The position numbers and the translations under genes are program-made. From the NCBI RefSeq assembly GCF_032854445.1, contig NC_088303.1, forward strand, positions 21,769,501 through 21,833,500: 64,000 bases of DNA, written 5' to 3'. This DNA comes from Liolophura sinensis (taxonomy: Eukaryota > Mollusca > Polyplacophora > Chitonida > Chitonidae). This document shows, one piece after another, positions 22,478 to 54,274 of this stretch; positions within the stretch are counted from its first letter, which is position 1, and the number at the start of each line of letters is the position of its first letter. The notes below the pieces were generated by a model, which was not told the origin of the DNA, made no database searches, and worked only from the letters and a program-made list of their open reading frames with translations.

Positions 22478-23279
22478 TCAGCTGGTGTGCACAGGGTATG
22501 TCATAGCTCCAAGAGCTATTTGCACAACTGTCTGAACAGTAAAAATGGTTCAGTTATGGAATCGTTGAGTAGTATTAAAATCATCGAGACACACGACTTC
22601 AGGTAACTGGGTGAGAACTTATTTTCCCGGTGAACCAGGTGACGTCATAGGCTGCTGAACCAAAAATCGGGCAGAACTATGGTGATTTTACCATTACTGA
22701 TGACAAATTCTTGATAAATTCTTGACAAACTGTTGAGCATTTTGACTTGAACTGTCACGAACATCTTCCTCGTATGATAGTTGTGGAAGTTGTAGTTTTC
22801 AAAGGGTCTTGGGATGGTTTTATAACAGACTGACTGGGGTGAACATCATGAATCCCGATAAAGACGACACTTTGTCCACAATAATATTTATGTAAGCTCC
22901 ACACGGGCAGTTCTTATTGTTTTGAACATACAGCTTCCTGATAAACTGCAAAAATGTATCGTTAGATTTTTATATTCAAAGCGGGTCTCAAACATTTACA
23001 ACGTGTTAATGAACTTTCAAATGTGGTGAGTCATGGTGATGAAACAGGCCTATAGATCACCGCCTAAGGACAATTGAAAAGTGACGACTGATAGTGAAAA
23101 AAGCATAATATTTCAACATCACGTGACGCAATTTCATCACGACCAGGTGACCCAGCCATATTCATTGTCTATTCACCCGACTTGAATTATTTCACGACAG
23201 AGATCGCGTAATCCACTATATGTTATGCACGATTTCCGGAAAATTTTCCACGGTTGTCACTAACTCAGACAATTGAGTC

Positions 23280-23650
23280 ATGAAGGTGAGAGAAATATTG
23301 CATGGTGATCGTGAGAGTAAGACAATGTCACCACGGTAACCATGAGGCTTCACCACCGTGGCCATGAAGAAAAAACAACTTCACCGCGTTGGTCATGAGG
23401 GAAAGACTACTTCACCACGGTGGCCATTAAAAAAGACAATTTCACCACGGTGGCCATGAGGCAAACACAATTTCACCACAATGGCCAGGAGGCAAACACA
23501 ATTTCACTACTGTGGCCACCCTGCAAAGACTATTTCACTGCGGATGCTCAAACAATTTCATCGCATTAGACATGAGTTTCAGACAATTTCTCCACCATGA
23601 TCTCGAGGGTCAGACAAATTCATCATGATGGCAATGAGGCAAATGCAATC
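23280..23650. repeat. Degenerate minisatellite, unit about 31-34 bp
   Basis: About ten units of the form caatttcaccacggtggcca followed by tgaggcaaaca. Units in the middle are best preserved; those at the ends fade out. Confidence 0.8.
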
Positions 23651-24704
23651 TCATCACGTTGATCATGTGACAGACAATTCCGCTGCGGTTGTCTTGCCCA
23701 ATCAGTGTCATCACAGGGTGTCGAGGTCACAAGTAAATATCCAAGACGACGTTACAACGTTGTTCACGTGTCGATATTGGACAGACACTTGTGATACGGT
23801 GATAACACGACAATGTTGTCCACAAGTGTCCACATTTCTCACAGATATCGGACGTTTCTTCACAGGACTTCTTTGGCCTTTTGAAATCGGTAACATCCTA
23901 CGATGAAAATATGTCTATTAAGTGATAACTTCTGTAACGATTCATGTCTTCAATAAATTGGCTAAGACCCACTCCGTGGGTTGCTTTTTCTAATTATCCT
24001 CTTGGTGCACATGCGTAATTATGGTTTCCTCAAGTTATGTGCAATACCATTCTCCCATGAGATAGCTGGAGACTAAAATACAAAGAGTAGTTGATCACAA
24101 ATTACTAAGGGTGACAACTCATACCGTGTCGTACCTCAAACAGGTGGAGGTTTATTTCCTGGAAGGTTTTTCATTCCTAAAGCGGGCCTACTTCTTAAAA
24201 ATTTTCACAAAAGAAAAAAGGTATCATAATATTCAATAGTGATGGGATGCACTTAAATAGTGGCCTAAGCCATAAGTTGTATTTGTAATCAGAAGCTTTA
24301 GGAGACCTTATTCTTTGTGAATGATGTAAGGAAACCTTTTTATATGTAACATAGTGCATACTTATCTTTGTAATAGATTGTTGCATAATATACAGTATAA
24401 TAGTTTACTTATTTGTTTATAATTTTTTACTAATCATGTAACGAAGTACTAATGAATTCTTGACATTTGTAAGTTTATACAGAAACTTGCAGCTTGTACA
24501 GTTTTGCTTCTAAATCTTATTACTGTTAATAATTAAGACATGATTACAGGAGTTGTGGGACATGGTATTATGGTGCAGTTCTGACAGCCATTTAAACCAA
24601 AATTAGAATCCTGCAGAATGAACTTTTGTTGTTGTTGTTTTATCACGGGTACTTGTTTGAAATCAAACATTTACAACTGTCTGCTTAAGCCGATTCATTT
24701 GAAA

Positions 24705-24803
24705 AGGCCCACGCTGGCTCATTTACCTAAGGTATCGGCCTCGCTGGCTCATTTACCTAAGGTATCGGCCCTCGCTGGCTCATTTACCTAAGGTGTCGGC
24801 CCT
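24705..24803. repeat. 31-bp repeat, three units
   Basis: cgctggctcatttacctaag followed by gtatcggccct occurs three times in a row with one or two differences. Short and non-coding. Confidence 0.88.
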
Positions 24804-24924
24804 CACTTCAGCGGACTGCCCCTAGACCAGTGAGATGGCCCTCTCGAATCCAGCTCCTGTTGGGAGGGGATTGTGGTGGTGGTGATGTGTGTGTGTGGGG
24901 GTGGGGGCGGTTGCACTAATTCAG

Positions 24925-25047
24925 GAGATTTGTCAGGTACCTGACCAAGGTAAGTGTTTTTACGGCTCTTTACGGTTTTCTCTACCCATAAACCGGGTTG
25001 TCGTAGTATAAATGAAATTTTCTTTTAAATCAATAGAATGAATAAAT
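24925..25047 (+). mobile_element. Degenerate SINE-like fragment
   Basis: The passage gtcaggtacctgaccaaggt and aagtgtttttacggc, then ccataaaccgggttgtcgta, gtataaatgaaattttc and gaatgaataaata, has the layout of a SINE core and tail. A similar gccaggtgcctagctaaggt is found at about 39450. It may be a third, related SINE type. Confidence 0.45.
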
Positions 25048-25249
25048 ACCGGTAAGAAGTCCTGTTATAAATTCTTAACAGGAAAGGACAGGAAAAAGGC
25101 GCTATGAAATAGGTGTCATGTTGGATAATATGAACAGTTTCAGTCAAAGCTCAACTCAGATACATATTTCTCTAATCGACAACCTTTATACTAGCATGGT
25201 ACACGATTTCAATACTGATTACACTCATTCAGCTAGAACATACCTTGCA

Positions 25250-25440
25250 TCTTTTCAACATCATTGAAAACTGCTGACTGCTTCGCCGTGCAAGATTCCG
25301 TACACATTTCCTACGTTATATGCTTTCTGATTTCTTTTGTGGTTTGTGTTAAGCGTCGTTTTGGGAATTGGCTGTGATTATTAACCTGGAGCGTCACTGG
25401 GGAACAAATGTCTGTTTCGACGCATAAATCTAAAAATGTG
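25250..25440 (+). repeat. Local dispersed repeat, copy R1
   Basis: Shares cgtcgttttgggaattggc and gtctgtttcgac-cata-atc with a copy at 28860-28992, and catcattgaaaactg, a ttatat-ctttct stretch and gtggtttgt with a copy at 34178-34330. All three have the same orientation. They lie downstream of, inside and upstream of EG-B. No coding content or terminal repeats recognised. Confidence 0.7.
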
Positions 25441-25582
25441 ACAATTAAGCCGTTCTGGTACAAGTTGGGCGCCTCACTGTAAGAACAGAGTAACTTTTCC
25501 GCGAAAGTCTGCACTGATCACAAGAAGAAAACAAAGGAAAGAAATTCTGGGGACGTCAAATGATTATGAACAGAAAAAGAAT

Positions 25583-25588
25583 TTTATT
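25583..25588 (-). terminator. Poly(A) signal AATAAA of EG-B
   Basis: TTTATT on the plus strand reads AATAAA on the coding strand, 41 nt beyond the EG-B stop codon. Position and exact match to the consensus support a short 3' UTR. Confidence 0.6.
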
Positions 25589-25628
25589 CAGATTAATTGT
25601 ACAGGGTACCGTTTGAGCGGAACTGAGC

Positions 25629-33005
<7,377 letters not shown>

Positions 33006-34177
33006 TTTCAATCAGAATTCTGAAAATTAGAGAAATGGCGTTCCAAATGTCAGTAGGTAGTTTTCGTTTCTAATACCCCCCCCCCCCCATAAACAAGGTT
33101 GCAAATAGAAATCCAGCATTAATTAAGACTGACATTTATTTTTCTAATACATGTATTCTACTTTGAGTGAAATCAAACAATCAGTCAATCAGTTATTTTT
33201 ATCTTATATGACACAATGCCTCGTAAAACGACAAAATGAACAAATACTTGCAGGTGCTGAAATCAGGAATCAGACAACCCTAATCTTTTCAACCACCACT
33301 GTGAAAAATATTCAAATATTTTGAGAGAAGTATGTAGTATACAAAAATAATTTACACAGTTTTATGAAGCTTGCATCTTAACACAACCAAATCATTTTAG
33401 CGTTATTTTCATATGCAAAAATTGCACTGAAAACAGAACTTTAGACGTCGAAAAGGCAGTAGTTTCCACAGAATGAGAGCATGGTTGGTGGTTAATGTCT
33501 CTCAACCACTAGATCACACCAAGTGTTGAATCTTGGACAAAGACTCTTTCGAGATTCTCATCATGGCCCCTATTCTTTACAGGGCGTTGGAGCCACTCTT
33601 CTTTGTAAGACGATTAGAAAGCCATGTTTGTTGACACGATGCGAGTGGCGACCTCTTCTTTTAACTGGACATTATAGTCAATAAGCCACCAGTAGTTCTT
33701 GTAGCGCCTCCTACATGTAGGTGGCCTTAGTTCGGCTGAAAATGAAATGCCACAAACATGACGTACATGTTTCTGATCACTTGTCTAAATGAAGTGTAGA
33801 AAACTGTGTTATATTTTATTTTTTAATTTTGTGTTATTTTGCTAAAGGTCAATTATTTGTACCGGTTTCGTTCGGTTTCTCACGGTTTCTCCAGTTTCCT
33901 CCAGGAATAAAGTTGCCGTCATTGTGTTAGTCCTGAGCAATGCGTTAAATAAAGAAATCAACATGCAGCACAAGCTGAAGAGATATATAAAAAAGCCAGA
34001 AAAAGTTCCAAATGATAGCATATGACATTGCGCTGTTTCAATAAAATAAAATAAAAAATACGTTTTAGTCGTGCATTACGTATGGAACTAGATCAAGGAC
34101 ATTGACAAGTATAGATGATACATCTCGCCATAGCGCCTCAATTTTATAAAAGACTACAAACTCCACTTATCTTAGGC

Positions 34178-34330
34178 TGTTTTCATCATTGAAAACTGTT
34201 GACGACTTCCCGCGCATTAATCCGTCCTAATTTCGCACTTTATATACTTTCTTAGCTCTTTGGTGGTTTGTCGTGAACATAAATTTCGGAATTGGCCCTG
34301 CGAGTGTTGACCCGAAACGTAGATGTTTGT
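34178..34330 (+). repeat. Local dispersed repeat, copy R3
   Basis: catcattgaaaactgttgac, ccgtcctaatttcgcacttt, atatactttcttagctcttt, ggtggtttgtcgtgaac and ttcggaattggccctgcgag follow R1 and R2 in the same order with substitutions. Upstream of EG-B. Confidence 0.65.
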
Positions 34331-36423
34331 TGACGCCAAGATTAGAAAGTACATGTAGATCAAGATTCTCCTAATAGGTCGCATGACGATGTCAAAACTT
34401 ACGTATATCTTTTGATCTTTAGTGCTTGCGCATAAACCGATTTGTTCATATTTCATTAGCCCATATTTCGGTTTTTATGACTGCAATAAATACTTCCTTG
34501 TACATTTGGTCAAAAGATGAATTAGAGCTACTTGACATTTCCATTCAGTGCAGCTTGTGTATATTAACAGGAGTGCAAGCGTAAAAAACTTAAAACTAGA
34601 GATATGTGAAGTGAAGCATTTCACATAATCATATCGACAGTTGCCCATAATCATGTGCTCCATGAGGGTAAATTTTGTTTTTTATCCGATAATCACAATA
34701 TATTTAACAATAGCGAGATCCAACAAGAATAATCAAACGATATTGTGCAACAGAATGCGTAATCCGGACAACATTATAAGTCCCAGTAGAGACGTAAGTT
34801 ATTTCTCTTGGTCTATATACAACATGATGTCATTACCTGTAGATCCACGAGATATTTCGACCTTCCTTCCCAGAATCTGGTCAGTATTTGTCCCACCTCT
34901 CACCACTCGCCTGTACACTTGTTCAGATAAAAATCTAATGCTGTCATTCATGCCCCTGTCACGTGCTCTTGTCGCGAAAAATAATCCATAATATGGGTCA
35001 AGGTCGATTAAAACACACCTTTACGTAACATTTCAATTAGTTCATCATGTTATTACTTCTTCAATATTTAAGTTTACTGAGTATTGCGCAAACTTCTCAT
35101 TTTCAAAAGAGCTGCCAAGAAAATAGGTACCTAATTGGCTGGTAATATATCAATATGAATTAACTGAAATTCATACCTCTAGATTACATTAAATTGTAAA
35201 GTAACTGTTGTGACTATAACAACGGTTAAATAAGGTCAATTTGAGGGAGAAAATATAGATCTCCTGTACGGACACACTTATTTGCAGAGCAATGTAATAC
35301 AACATCTGCAACAGTTACGAGAGGGCCAATATAAATAAGCAAGTTGCCGGAGGACCTAGAATACTGGTACTCACAGGCTTTGTGTGAATGAAAGTAAACG
35401 TATTGAATTTGAACGCCGGAAATGAAAAGGCGTTACATTTAAGATGTGAAACAGAAAGAGTCTTTTCATAACATGTCATTCAGTCCAACAAGACAGAAAG
35501 TAGGTCTTTTTTGATCGTTATCAGAATTTAACCAAGTTCCATTCATATCAGCGAACCCATCTTCGATAAGAACCAGAGCAGACGTCTTGTTAAGGCACGT
35601 GTCTTAGTAGAGGACTACTTTCTCTTAGATTTACTTCACTTCTCCTGGAACAGAACAGATGGTTAACCCAGCTGATAACCTGGACAACGTGGTAAATCCT
35701 TAACTGCTTCTCCACCTTAAAATACTTATTCAGAAAGCGTCCGAGGGAGAAGACAGGGCGAGTAAGTTTACAATAAGTTTATTTTTTCATATGTATTAGT
35801 ACAAACCTTGCAAACTTTATTTTGGATGAAATAGAATATTCTTAATCATATCAGAAATACGTTTTTCTTATTTTCTCTTAAGAAACAAATAGCTCTTCAG
35901 AGCTGTGTTATTCACAGCAACTTGTCACTAATAAATTCGTTAGTAAATTAACGGTGGGTGATATCCTCGTGTTTGTAGGGAGTACCATCAGAAATTGACT
36001 AACTTCAAGCAAAATCAACATTTAATACAATTGTATACAAACTGTATATAGTTTCATTTCAACACCTTAATTTTGCTAAAGTGTAATACACTAATATTCT
36101 TTCAGCAAAACCGTACGCTTTTATCATCCATTTTGTCTTAGACATTACCCCAACTATGTAGAAACGCTACTTACCTCACGTTACTATAAACTGACACAGA
36201 CCTCTGGTCTAGTTTTACAAAATAAACCACAGTATAGAAAAAACGGATATGTTTAGTGGGGAAATATTATTTGTTTGTAAAAGAGTTGTAATAAGCACAC
36301 AATTATGCTCAGTTTTGACTTTGTATCATGTCACACTTGATATTTGGAAATGTTGCTTGATTAACGACAGGTTCACAGATCAAATCAATCAATCTTACTG
36401 ACAAGCAGAAAGAATTATGATGA

Positions 36424-36431
36424 TATAAAAG
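36424..36431 (+). promoter_or_regulatory. Candidate TATA box for EG-C
   Basis: TATAAAAG on the plus strand, about 375 bp upstream of the EG-C start codon. This would fit a transcript start near 36455 and a 5' UTR with or without a short intron. The region is AT-rich and chance matches are expected, so this is a weak call. Confidence 0.3.
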
Positions 36432-36480
36432 TGTTTTGTAGTACTTAACTCAAGCTGTTTATGTTTAACAAGTTACAACT

Positions 36481-36795
36481 GACTTCATGCATGTCGATGA
36501 CAGAAATTACTTATCACAAGTGTTACTCATCCTTTGGGATTACTAGTTTACTAAATTACTAGTTTTTCTTACCTTCTGCACGATTTTATTCATGTCGCTC
36601 GCAGAAGCTACTGGTCACTATTGTTTCCTGTCCTTTGGGTTGAGATTCTAAAAGACTTTCGGCTCCTTTTGTACACGACTTCATCCCTATCGATTACCGA
36701 AATTACTGATCATTATTGTTGCCCGTCCTTTGTGTTAGGTTTTCCACAAAAAAAAAATGGCTCTTCTACACGATTTCTTGTATGTGGCTTACAGA
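36481..36795 (+). repeat. 95-101-bp tandem repeat abutting the EG-C start
   Basis: Three units start at 36481, 36582 and 36677, with a fourth, partial one from 36772. Each begins ga-tt-at--atgtcg-t-acag and continues aa-tact-atca--attgtt and tcctttg, ending ct-ctacac. The partial fourth unit contains the gtggcttacag acceptor just before the EG-C start codon. Units differ by many substitutions, so the repeat is old. Confidence 0.75.
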
Positions 36796-36799
36796 CAGG

Positions 36800-48447
<11,648 letters not shown>

Positions 48448-48632
48448 GAGAGCCATCGTACAGCAAATTGCAACAGAAATTGCGCCATTGTTTCGCTGTA
48501 ATTTTTTTTTCATTTTAAACTTTTGATGTTGTAAGTATTTGATATCTCCACAGTTTGTGTTTAATTCTATACAGTTTAGATGGAATCAGAAGATCGGGGC
48601 CAGATTATACCCAAATTATTCCGAGCCTTTTG

Positions 48633-48854
48633 ACCCGGGATCACAAAGCGATCGTAGACTTACGCTTAGACTTAGAATCACTTTAAAATTGTTATTTCTG
48701 ATGTAACAAAGTCAAAATATTGCTGGCAACGTAAATTCTGGGCAAGTTATTATACAACAGATTCCAGGTAAAATAACAGAAAAGAACATGACAAACTTAA
48801 TGATTAAAAATTATGACTTACCGGTAAGTCTAAGATCGCTTCGTGATCCCGGGT
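48633..48854. mobile_element. Hairpin (MITE-like) element downstream of EG-C
   Basis: acccgggatcacaaagcgat followed by cgtagactta at 48633-48662 is repeated in inverted orientation at 48825-48854 with about two mismatches in 30. The inner sequences are also partly complementary. The total length of 222 bp without coding content fits a miniature inverted-repeat element. It lies within 200-400 bp of the EG-C stop codon and so may be in its 3' UTR. Confidence 0.65.
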
Positions 48855-49018
48855 GGGTGGCCTGGTACCTGTTTACACAAAACTTTAAATTTCTTTCAAA
48901 AAGAAAGTTTGAAGCTGGATGCTACGACTGTGGAATCGGTGGTGCCATACCTCAGATTCAACGTCGACAGTTTTATCTATTTTATGCATGTATTTAATAT
49001 AATTTGAGACGTATAGCA

Positions 49019-49117
49019 TAGAGACTAAAGTTAGAGTAGCGACGATAGTGTGATAGCTGGCAAATGGTAACACGTAACCCATGAAATACGGTCTCTTGTC
49101 AGTTTACCTCAGTCAGG
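49019..49117. repeat. Dispersed repeat pair, copy 1 (partner 58170-58262)
   Basis: agagtagcgacgatagtgtg, atagctggcaaatggtaaca and acggtctcttgtc correspond to agagcagtgacgacagtgtg, atggtgggcaatggtcacac and ccggcctcttcgc in the partner. Both are direct and non-coding. Confidence 0.6.
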
Positions 49118-49505
49118 GTTTTATTCTAACTGTTTTTGTAGATACTTAGATAATAACAAATTACACGCCCCCTAGCACAATGGCTTCAGTAGAATTAGCT
49201 AAAAAAATATACAGTGATGTTTATTGCAACCTATTAGACGTCACTGGTCTAGAATGATTCAAATGCTCTGTTGTCATCACATTTAACATACGAGAACATC
49301 AAAACAGCGCAAAGGGACCAGGCCCCTGCCACTAGCAGAATCCTGGTTTATACAAGAATACAATATAATTAAAGACAGACAGCATGGAGATTAAAACGAA
49401 AATTTACATTAATGATCAGGGGGTTTTATGGGGAAATCTTAGCCAGGTGTGGTTGTTAACGCTCCCTTTGTAATTCGCCAAAAGGTAGAAGCGTATGCAT
49501 ACATA

Positions 49506-49790
49506 AAGCTCTGGGTTTTAAGTCATACTTAACAACTTTTCATATGGCGACGAAGAGTCATTTGGTGTGTGTACATATACTGTCTCTTCTAATGGCACGG
49601 CGAGTCCATTGCCGCCAAAGTGCCGCCGCCACTGAAGTATCATGCCGAAGACACCAGACACGACACCCCTCTCATTCACATTATACTGACACTGGGACAA
49701 CCTGTCCTGTTTCCTTGCTCTAACCTCTCCGTGCTGAGCGCCATCAACAAGTACCATTTTTAATAACCAGATCCGGGTTTGATTCCAGAG
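49506..49790 (-). mobile_element. Second SINE family, minus-strand copy
   Basis: Reverse-complemented, it begins near tcaaacccggatctggtta and continues atggtacttgttgatggc, gttagagcaaggaaacagga, cagtgtcagtataatgtgaa, gtgtcttcggcatgatactt and cagtggcggcggcac, ending ttgttaagtatgacttaaaa. The pieces are in the same order as at 8030-8321. Together with the two copies there, it defines the family. Confidence 0.72.
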
Positions 49791-52269
49791 TCAGACTATC
49801 GGTCAAAGTGTAATATCGTCTAATTATTTGTCTCATTTGTGAGCATTTCAAGCTACAGAAAAGTAACTCCTTATCAGTCAAATTGTATTTACAGATATTT
49901 ACTCCATATTGGAAGTTTGCATTTTGAGAAATACGCTTGAATAGAAAAAAAACTAAAGGAAGACAATTAAATTCAGGATTTAGACTTTATGCTGAACTAT
50001 TGAATGCTCATCTTAGCTATAGCGAGCTACAAAACGTGCGAGAACAGTAGCAGAGTTGTTTTTTCTTTACCCATCGATGTTTAATGTTTTCTTTCTGACA
50101 AACTAAGCTAATTCATGACACCCCCCATGATTCAAAAGTTTTTTTTTACTTTTATCAAAGAGCGTTCAAACACCTTTGCCTACCTTAACTCAAAGTGAGA
50201 TTAAGCACATGGGGTCTGGGAAAGTTTCTAAATCCTTCATTTGAACACAAACTGGGTATAAATAAATCCGTTATACATGGACATAGGATTAGTAAAGAAG
50301 TGCAAGACAAAAGAGCATGGTTTTATTTAATACACGGGAAACCCATGTTTACATAACAAAGAAGTTCGTCTAAGTTCGGACCATGGGGGAGGTCTGAGCA
50401 TGCACGTAATCTTGGCAAGACTTTATTTCGCGTAATCTGTTGAAAAAATTCTGAAGATTATAATAAAAATGCGATTCCTTTGGAAAGTCCGTCATTGAGG
50501 ATTATAAAGTTGGCTATGAAGCGTAAGTCCTATTTCGTAAGATGTCGTTGGAAGTGTGCCTTCGCGAGATTAGGCTCTTCGGCCTTGTATTCAATGCAAA
50601 GACGAGATGAAACTTATCACGTGATTATATAACGATAGTTCAAACGTGAGAGGAATATTTTGCTATATGTCTCCAGGTAAATACTTTCGGATCATCGAGA
50701 CGGCTTTGTTTGCTGCATGTCGGATATTCATCTGGTTTACCATGCATAGACAGTACGCATAAAAACACTTTCCTGTCATGTCAAGTGTCGAAATGTTTCC
50801 CTGCATGTCGCGGCGCATGTCCGTTAGGCTGCTAAGACAGTTCGAGCCGTGGACTTCACAATCCTCCAGCGTTTACTTGGCTTAACTAGCTCTGACTACT
50901 TTACAGATACATCCCGAGCCCCTTCGGAAGGCGTCGGCTTTGAGGGGCTTCAGGTCGGGTTTAAACACACCTTGTGCGCATGGCGAATCATCTCTGTCAA
51001 TGTTTGTTTCAAGGACCTCGGAGAAATGTTAATTATGTTTAGGAATGGCTTGTCGGACGTTCTCAGCCGCGCATGTGACTCTCAAGAAACGACGGCAGCC
51101 GCGTGATTAGGATCAATCAATAAAGTCAGGCGACTTTTCATGGAAACTTTGTCTTCCTATAATATCTGTCGATTTTTCGTTTACAATTATACTTTCTGAC
51201 TCTTTTTATGGTTTTGATTCTGTTTTTCTTTTAAAACAATGGATATGTGAAAGTGTTTGTCATAATAATAAGATTCTCAAATGAATATCGGTTTGATCGT
51301 CTGATGAGTAAGTGTTTAGGATCGACTCGACCGTTTCTGAACATAATGGCACAGTTTTTCATATTTTTGCAAGAAACAAGCAACATAAAATCTTTTAACA
51401 TCTTTTATCCATTCCCTACATATTGTCTTTTAAAAATAGAATGCATCATCGCATCGCCACAGTTGCTTCAAGGGCTCGTATTTATTTAATGACTTTAGAC
51501 TTAAAGCTATAAACTTAGGGCTTAAAACGAAACTCAGAACAGGAAAGGGTTGATACTGTGGGTCGTAGGCTACATTGTTCTGTAGTAAAGATTCAGTGTA
51601 CAAATTTCAAATTTTCTAGAGCAAAATATTCTAATTCTAGCATTGTTTGAAGTTCTTACTTTAGTCTTAAAATGTTTGGTAAATATAGGCGCAGGCTTGT
51701 AATGAAGCCGTGTGAGTGATCCAGTTAGCGACTTCCGTATCTCACAAACTGCCGTGACAATCCTCTTCTTTTGCCGAATCTCTGCTACATGTTGGGAAGG
51801 TTTGACCTTGACACTTAGACAGCAATCTTCTGAACCTCGCAAAATTCCGGGGAGCAAGGAAAGTCATTCCGATGATAATATTCTAAAGCCAGGGTTAAAT
51901 TCTCGAGGATTCGCTGGGAAGTCATGTTTACCTCACTGTCGATTTACGCAGAAGAATTATATAGTCAGGCTAACGACTTTTCGCGATTTTTATTCCTGAA
52001 TACAGAAATTCACTCGTGGAAATCATGTGGAAATTCAAAAGGGAGCAAGTATATGTTGGACTTCTGTATGAGGTTAAAAAAATTGCAAAGGATATTGTTT
52101 ACTGCTGAAATATTTATATGAATGGAGTATCACACCGTACCGGTACCAAAAAATATTTCACCTATGTGAAGGCTGTCAGATTTATCGTTAAGGAAACAAT
52201 CTCCATTCGCCAGGTACCTAACAAACTTCCTGGCTTAAATCCTCAAGCGAGCAAATGAGAGCTGCATTA

Positions 52270-52358
52270 GATTTATTTTTTTTTTTTATTTGTTTGGTGT
52301 TTTACGACGTACTCAAGAATATTTAACTTATACGACGGTGACCAGCATTATGGTGGAA
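52270..52358 (-). mobile_element. SINE 3'-end fragment
   Basis: ttatttgtttggtgttttac, gacgtactcaagaatattta and cttatacgacggtgaccagc: tail and the first part of the core in minus orientation, after a run of T. Confidence 0.75.
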
Positions 52359-52486
52359 TTTGGACGCGCTGTATTAGAAAGTGTAATGTTTATGGAATGG
52401 GTATGCAGTAATAACCACCGCTGTTTTCGTTTGCACAAGGGTTTATTATTTAAGTATTTAGATCAGCATTTATGATGAAGGAAAAG

Positions 52487-52681
52487 GGGCCTCCATGGCG
52501 GAGCGGGGATAGCCTCACACCAATGTCGACGGTGTAAGTTTAAGTCCAGCTCATGCTGGATTCCTCTGCTGCCGTACTGGGAAGGTCTGTCAGCAACCGT
52601 CCCACAGTAATGGTGGTCGCCGTCGTATAGGTGAAACAATCTTAAGTATATGGCACAAAACCCCAAACAAATAAATAAATA
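52487..52681 (+). mobile_element. SINE with tRNA head and internal core deletion
   Basis: Head (ggcctccatggcggagcggg; B box gtttaagtcc), cagctcatgctggattcctc, gggaaggtctgtcagcaacc, then a shortened core (cacagtaatggtggtcgccg) and a caaataaataaat tail. Flanks tatgatgaaggaaaa and tatgatcaaaggaaaa look like an imperfect target-site duplication. Confidence 0.82.
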
Positions 52682-53391
52682 TGATCAAAGGAAAAAATCA
52701 ATATATATATATAGTTTTATTTGTTGAATTATATAAGCTCACAGGCCTTATATAAGTAGCACAGGCCTTAATGACAACATACACCAACCAGTCTGGCTGA
52801 CCAAATATATTGTCTACAGTTAGGCACTGCGTGCTGACTGATCAAATGAACATTAAAATACTGATCGCGCTAAGTGAACAAAACTATCAGTAAACATTCT
52901 TTCTCATAGTTTTCTGCTCCTTTGTCAACAGATGGACGTTCTTCGGTCTGAATTTCAGGTATTTTGTTATTTCGCCAACACGTAAATTGATCATTGACAT
53001 TGATTATACTGTGTCTTATGCACATTAACAGTTTACATGTTTTACACGATTTTATAAATGTAACAGATTCACGTGAAAAATAAGGAACAAATTCTAACTG
53101 TAAATAACGTAGCTAACTGTGACGTATTTAGAATCCCACGAGACTTCCACCTAACAAAATGTGTGCTTTGGTGTATGTGGCTTAAGATGAAGATAAGAAC
53201 CACAGAACCCCTTTAAATATTATATGAGAGTATACACTGGCAATAATCATCCCCCTTTAGTTTAGATTCGGTGGGTTTTCTCAAACACCACGAACTAGTT
53301 TTCAGTTAATTTCTAAATTCCACATTGTATATTAGATTACAAACTGTAATGTCAGATATGAAGTCTTAGGATAAACCTTTGGAACACTGTA

Positions 53392-53566
53392 TTCATTCTC
53401 TCCATCTGTCCATCGTGCCTTGGCATCGCCCCGTTCCTCCATCTGTCCATCGTGTCATGACATCACTCAATCGCTCCATCTGTCCATCGTGTCATGACAT
53501 CGCTCAATCGCTCAATCGCTCCATCTGTCCATCGTGTCATGACATCGCTCAATCGCTCCATCTATT
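53392..53566. repeat. Minisatellite, unit about 37 bp
   Basis: Four to five units of ctccatctgtccatcgtgtc followed by atgacatcgctcaatcg, one with an extra 9-bp gctcaatcg. Non-coding. Confidence 0.88.
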
Positions 53567-54274
53567 AACGGTCGAATCAATCCAGCGGAAAACGTACAAT
53601 TCCCTTTAATGTGTTTTTATCCCTTGAGGGCGTTGTCTTTATGTGTGATTGTTAGTTTGTTAATCAGCTCTAACTGAAGTCGAAGTTAGAAGTCGAATTA
53701 TTCAACCGTGACTCAATATTGTTACAATTTCGCGTCGACTCCAATTTGTGCGAGACACTGCAGAGAATTGCACGCTTGGTACGCGGCTAACAAATCGGCC
53801 TTTCTCCACAAACACCGCCCGACCTAGAGCGACTGGTACTTGTCTATCTACGTATTAAACGGACTTTATTTCACATGTACATAGATACGGGTCTATTTGT
53901 ATGTCAGCTGCACTAAGATCAGTGGAGATTGTAGACAGAAAATCAGGGTATCTGTTCTATACACTTAACCTCAGGGCGCCGAAGCTTTGTCCACATTAAG
54001 ACTCCGTCATCCATCCGGCGATAGACTTTATACTTACTTTGTAAACTTACCTGAAGTAGAGATTTTCGAACAGTATTTATTTCTTAACGCTTTCTGATGT
54101 GAATTTACATTACATTGATAACTGACATATCCGGAAATGTACATTTAAATGAATTTAAACACAGAGTATACCTTTCACAAATGCGCTATAGATAGGCTTT
54201 CCGCTTTGGAATCACTACAACTGCTGTGCACCACACTTCATCGGAACCCTGGCGTGTCAGGAAGTGTTCGCGAA

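Larger units (their letters stand above)
22478..25582. other. Intergenic spacer between the convergent EG-A and EG-B
   Basis: Contains the 3' flanks of both genes. Besides the repeats listed separately (31-34-bp array at 23.3 kb, 31-bp triplet at 24.7 kb, degenerate SINE at 24.9 kb, local dispersed repeat at 25.3 kb) I see no gene. The open frame at 23625-23906 runs partly through the minisatellite and is not credible. Confidence 0.6.
33020..36794. other. Divergent spacer between EG-B and EG-C
   Basis: About 3.8 kb separate the two start codons. Both untranslated first exons and both promoters must lie here or, for one of them, farther away. I see a C tract at about 33075-33088, a decayed SINE-like stretch at about 33.88-33.96 kb, dispersed repeat R3, a TATA-like box at 36424 and the 95-bp repeats next to EG-C. 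A minus-strand TATATAAAG at 34238-34246 is a weak candidate promoter element for EG-B. Between 34.4 and 36.4 kb nothing else was recognised. Confidence 0.5.

Noticed and set aside
23625-23906. 93-codon plus open frame
   Set aside because: It begins in a minisatellite, and its sequence shows no family resemblance.
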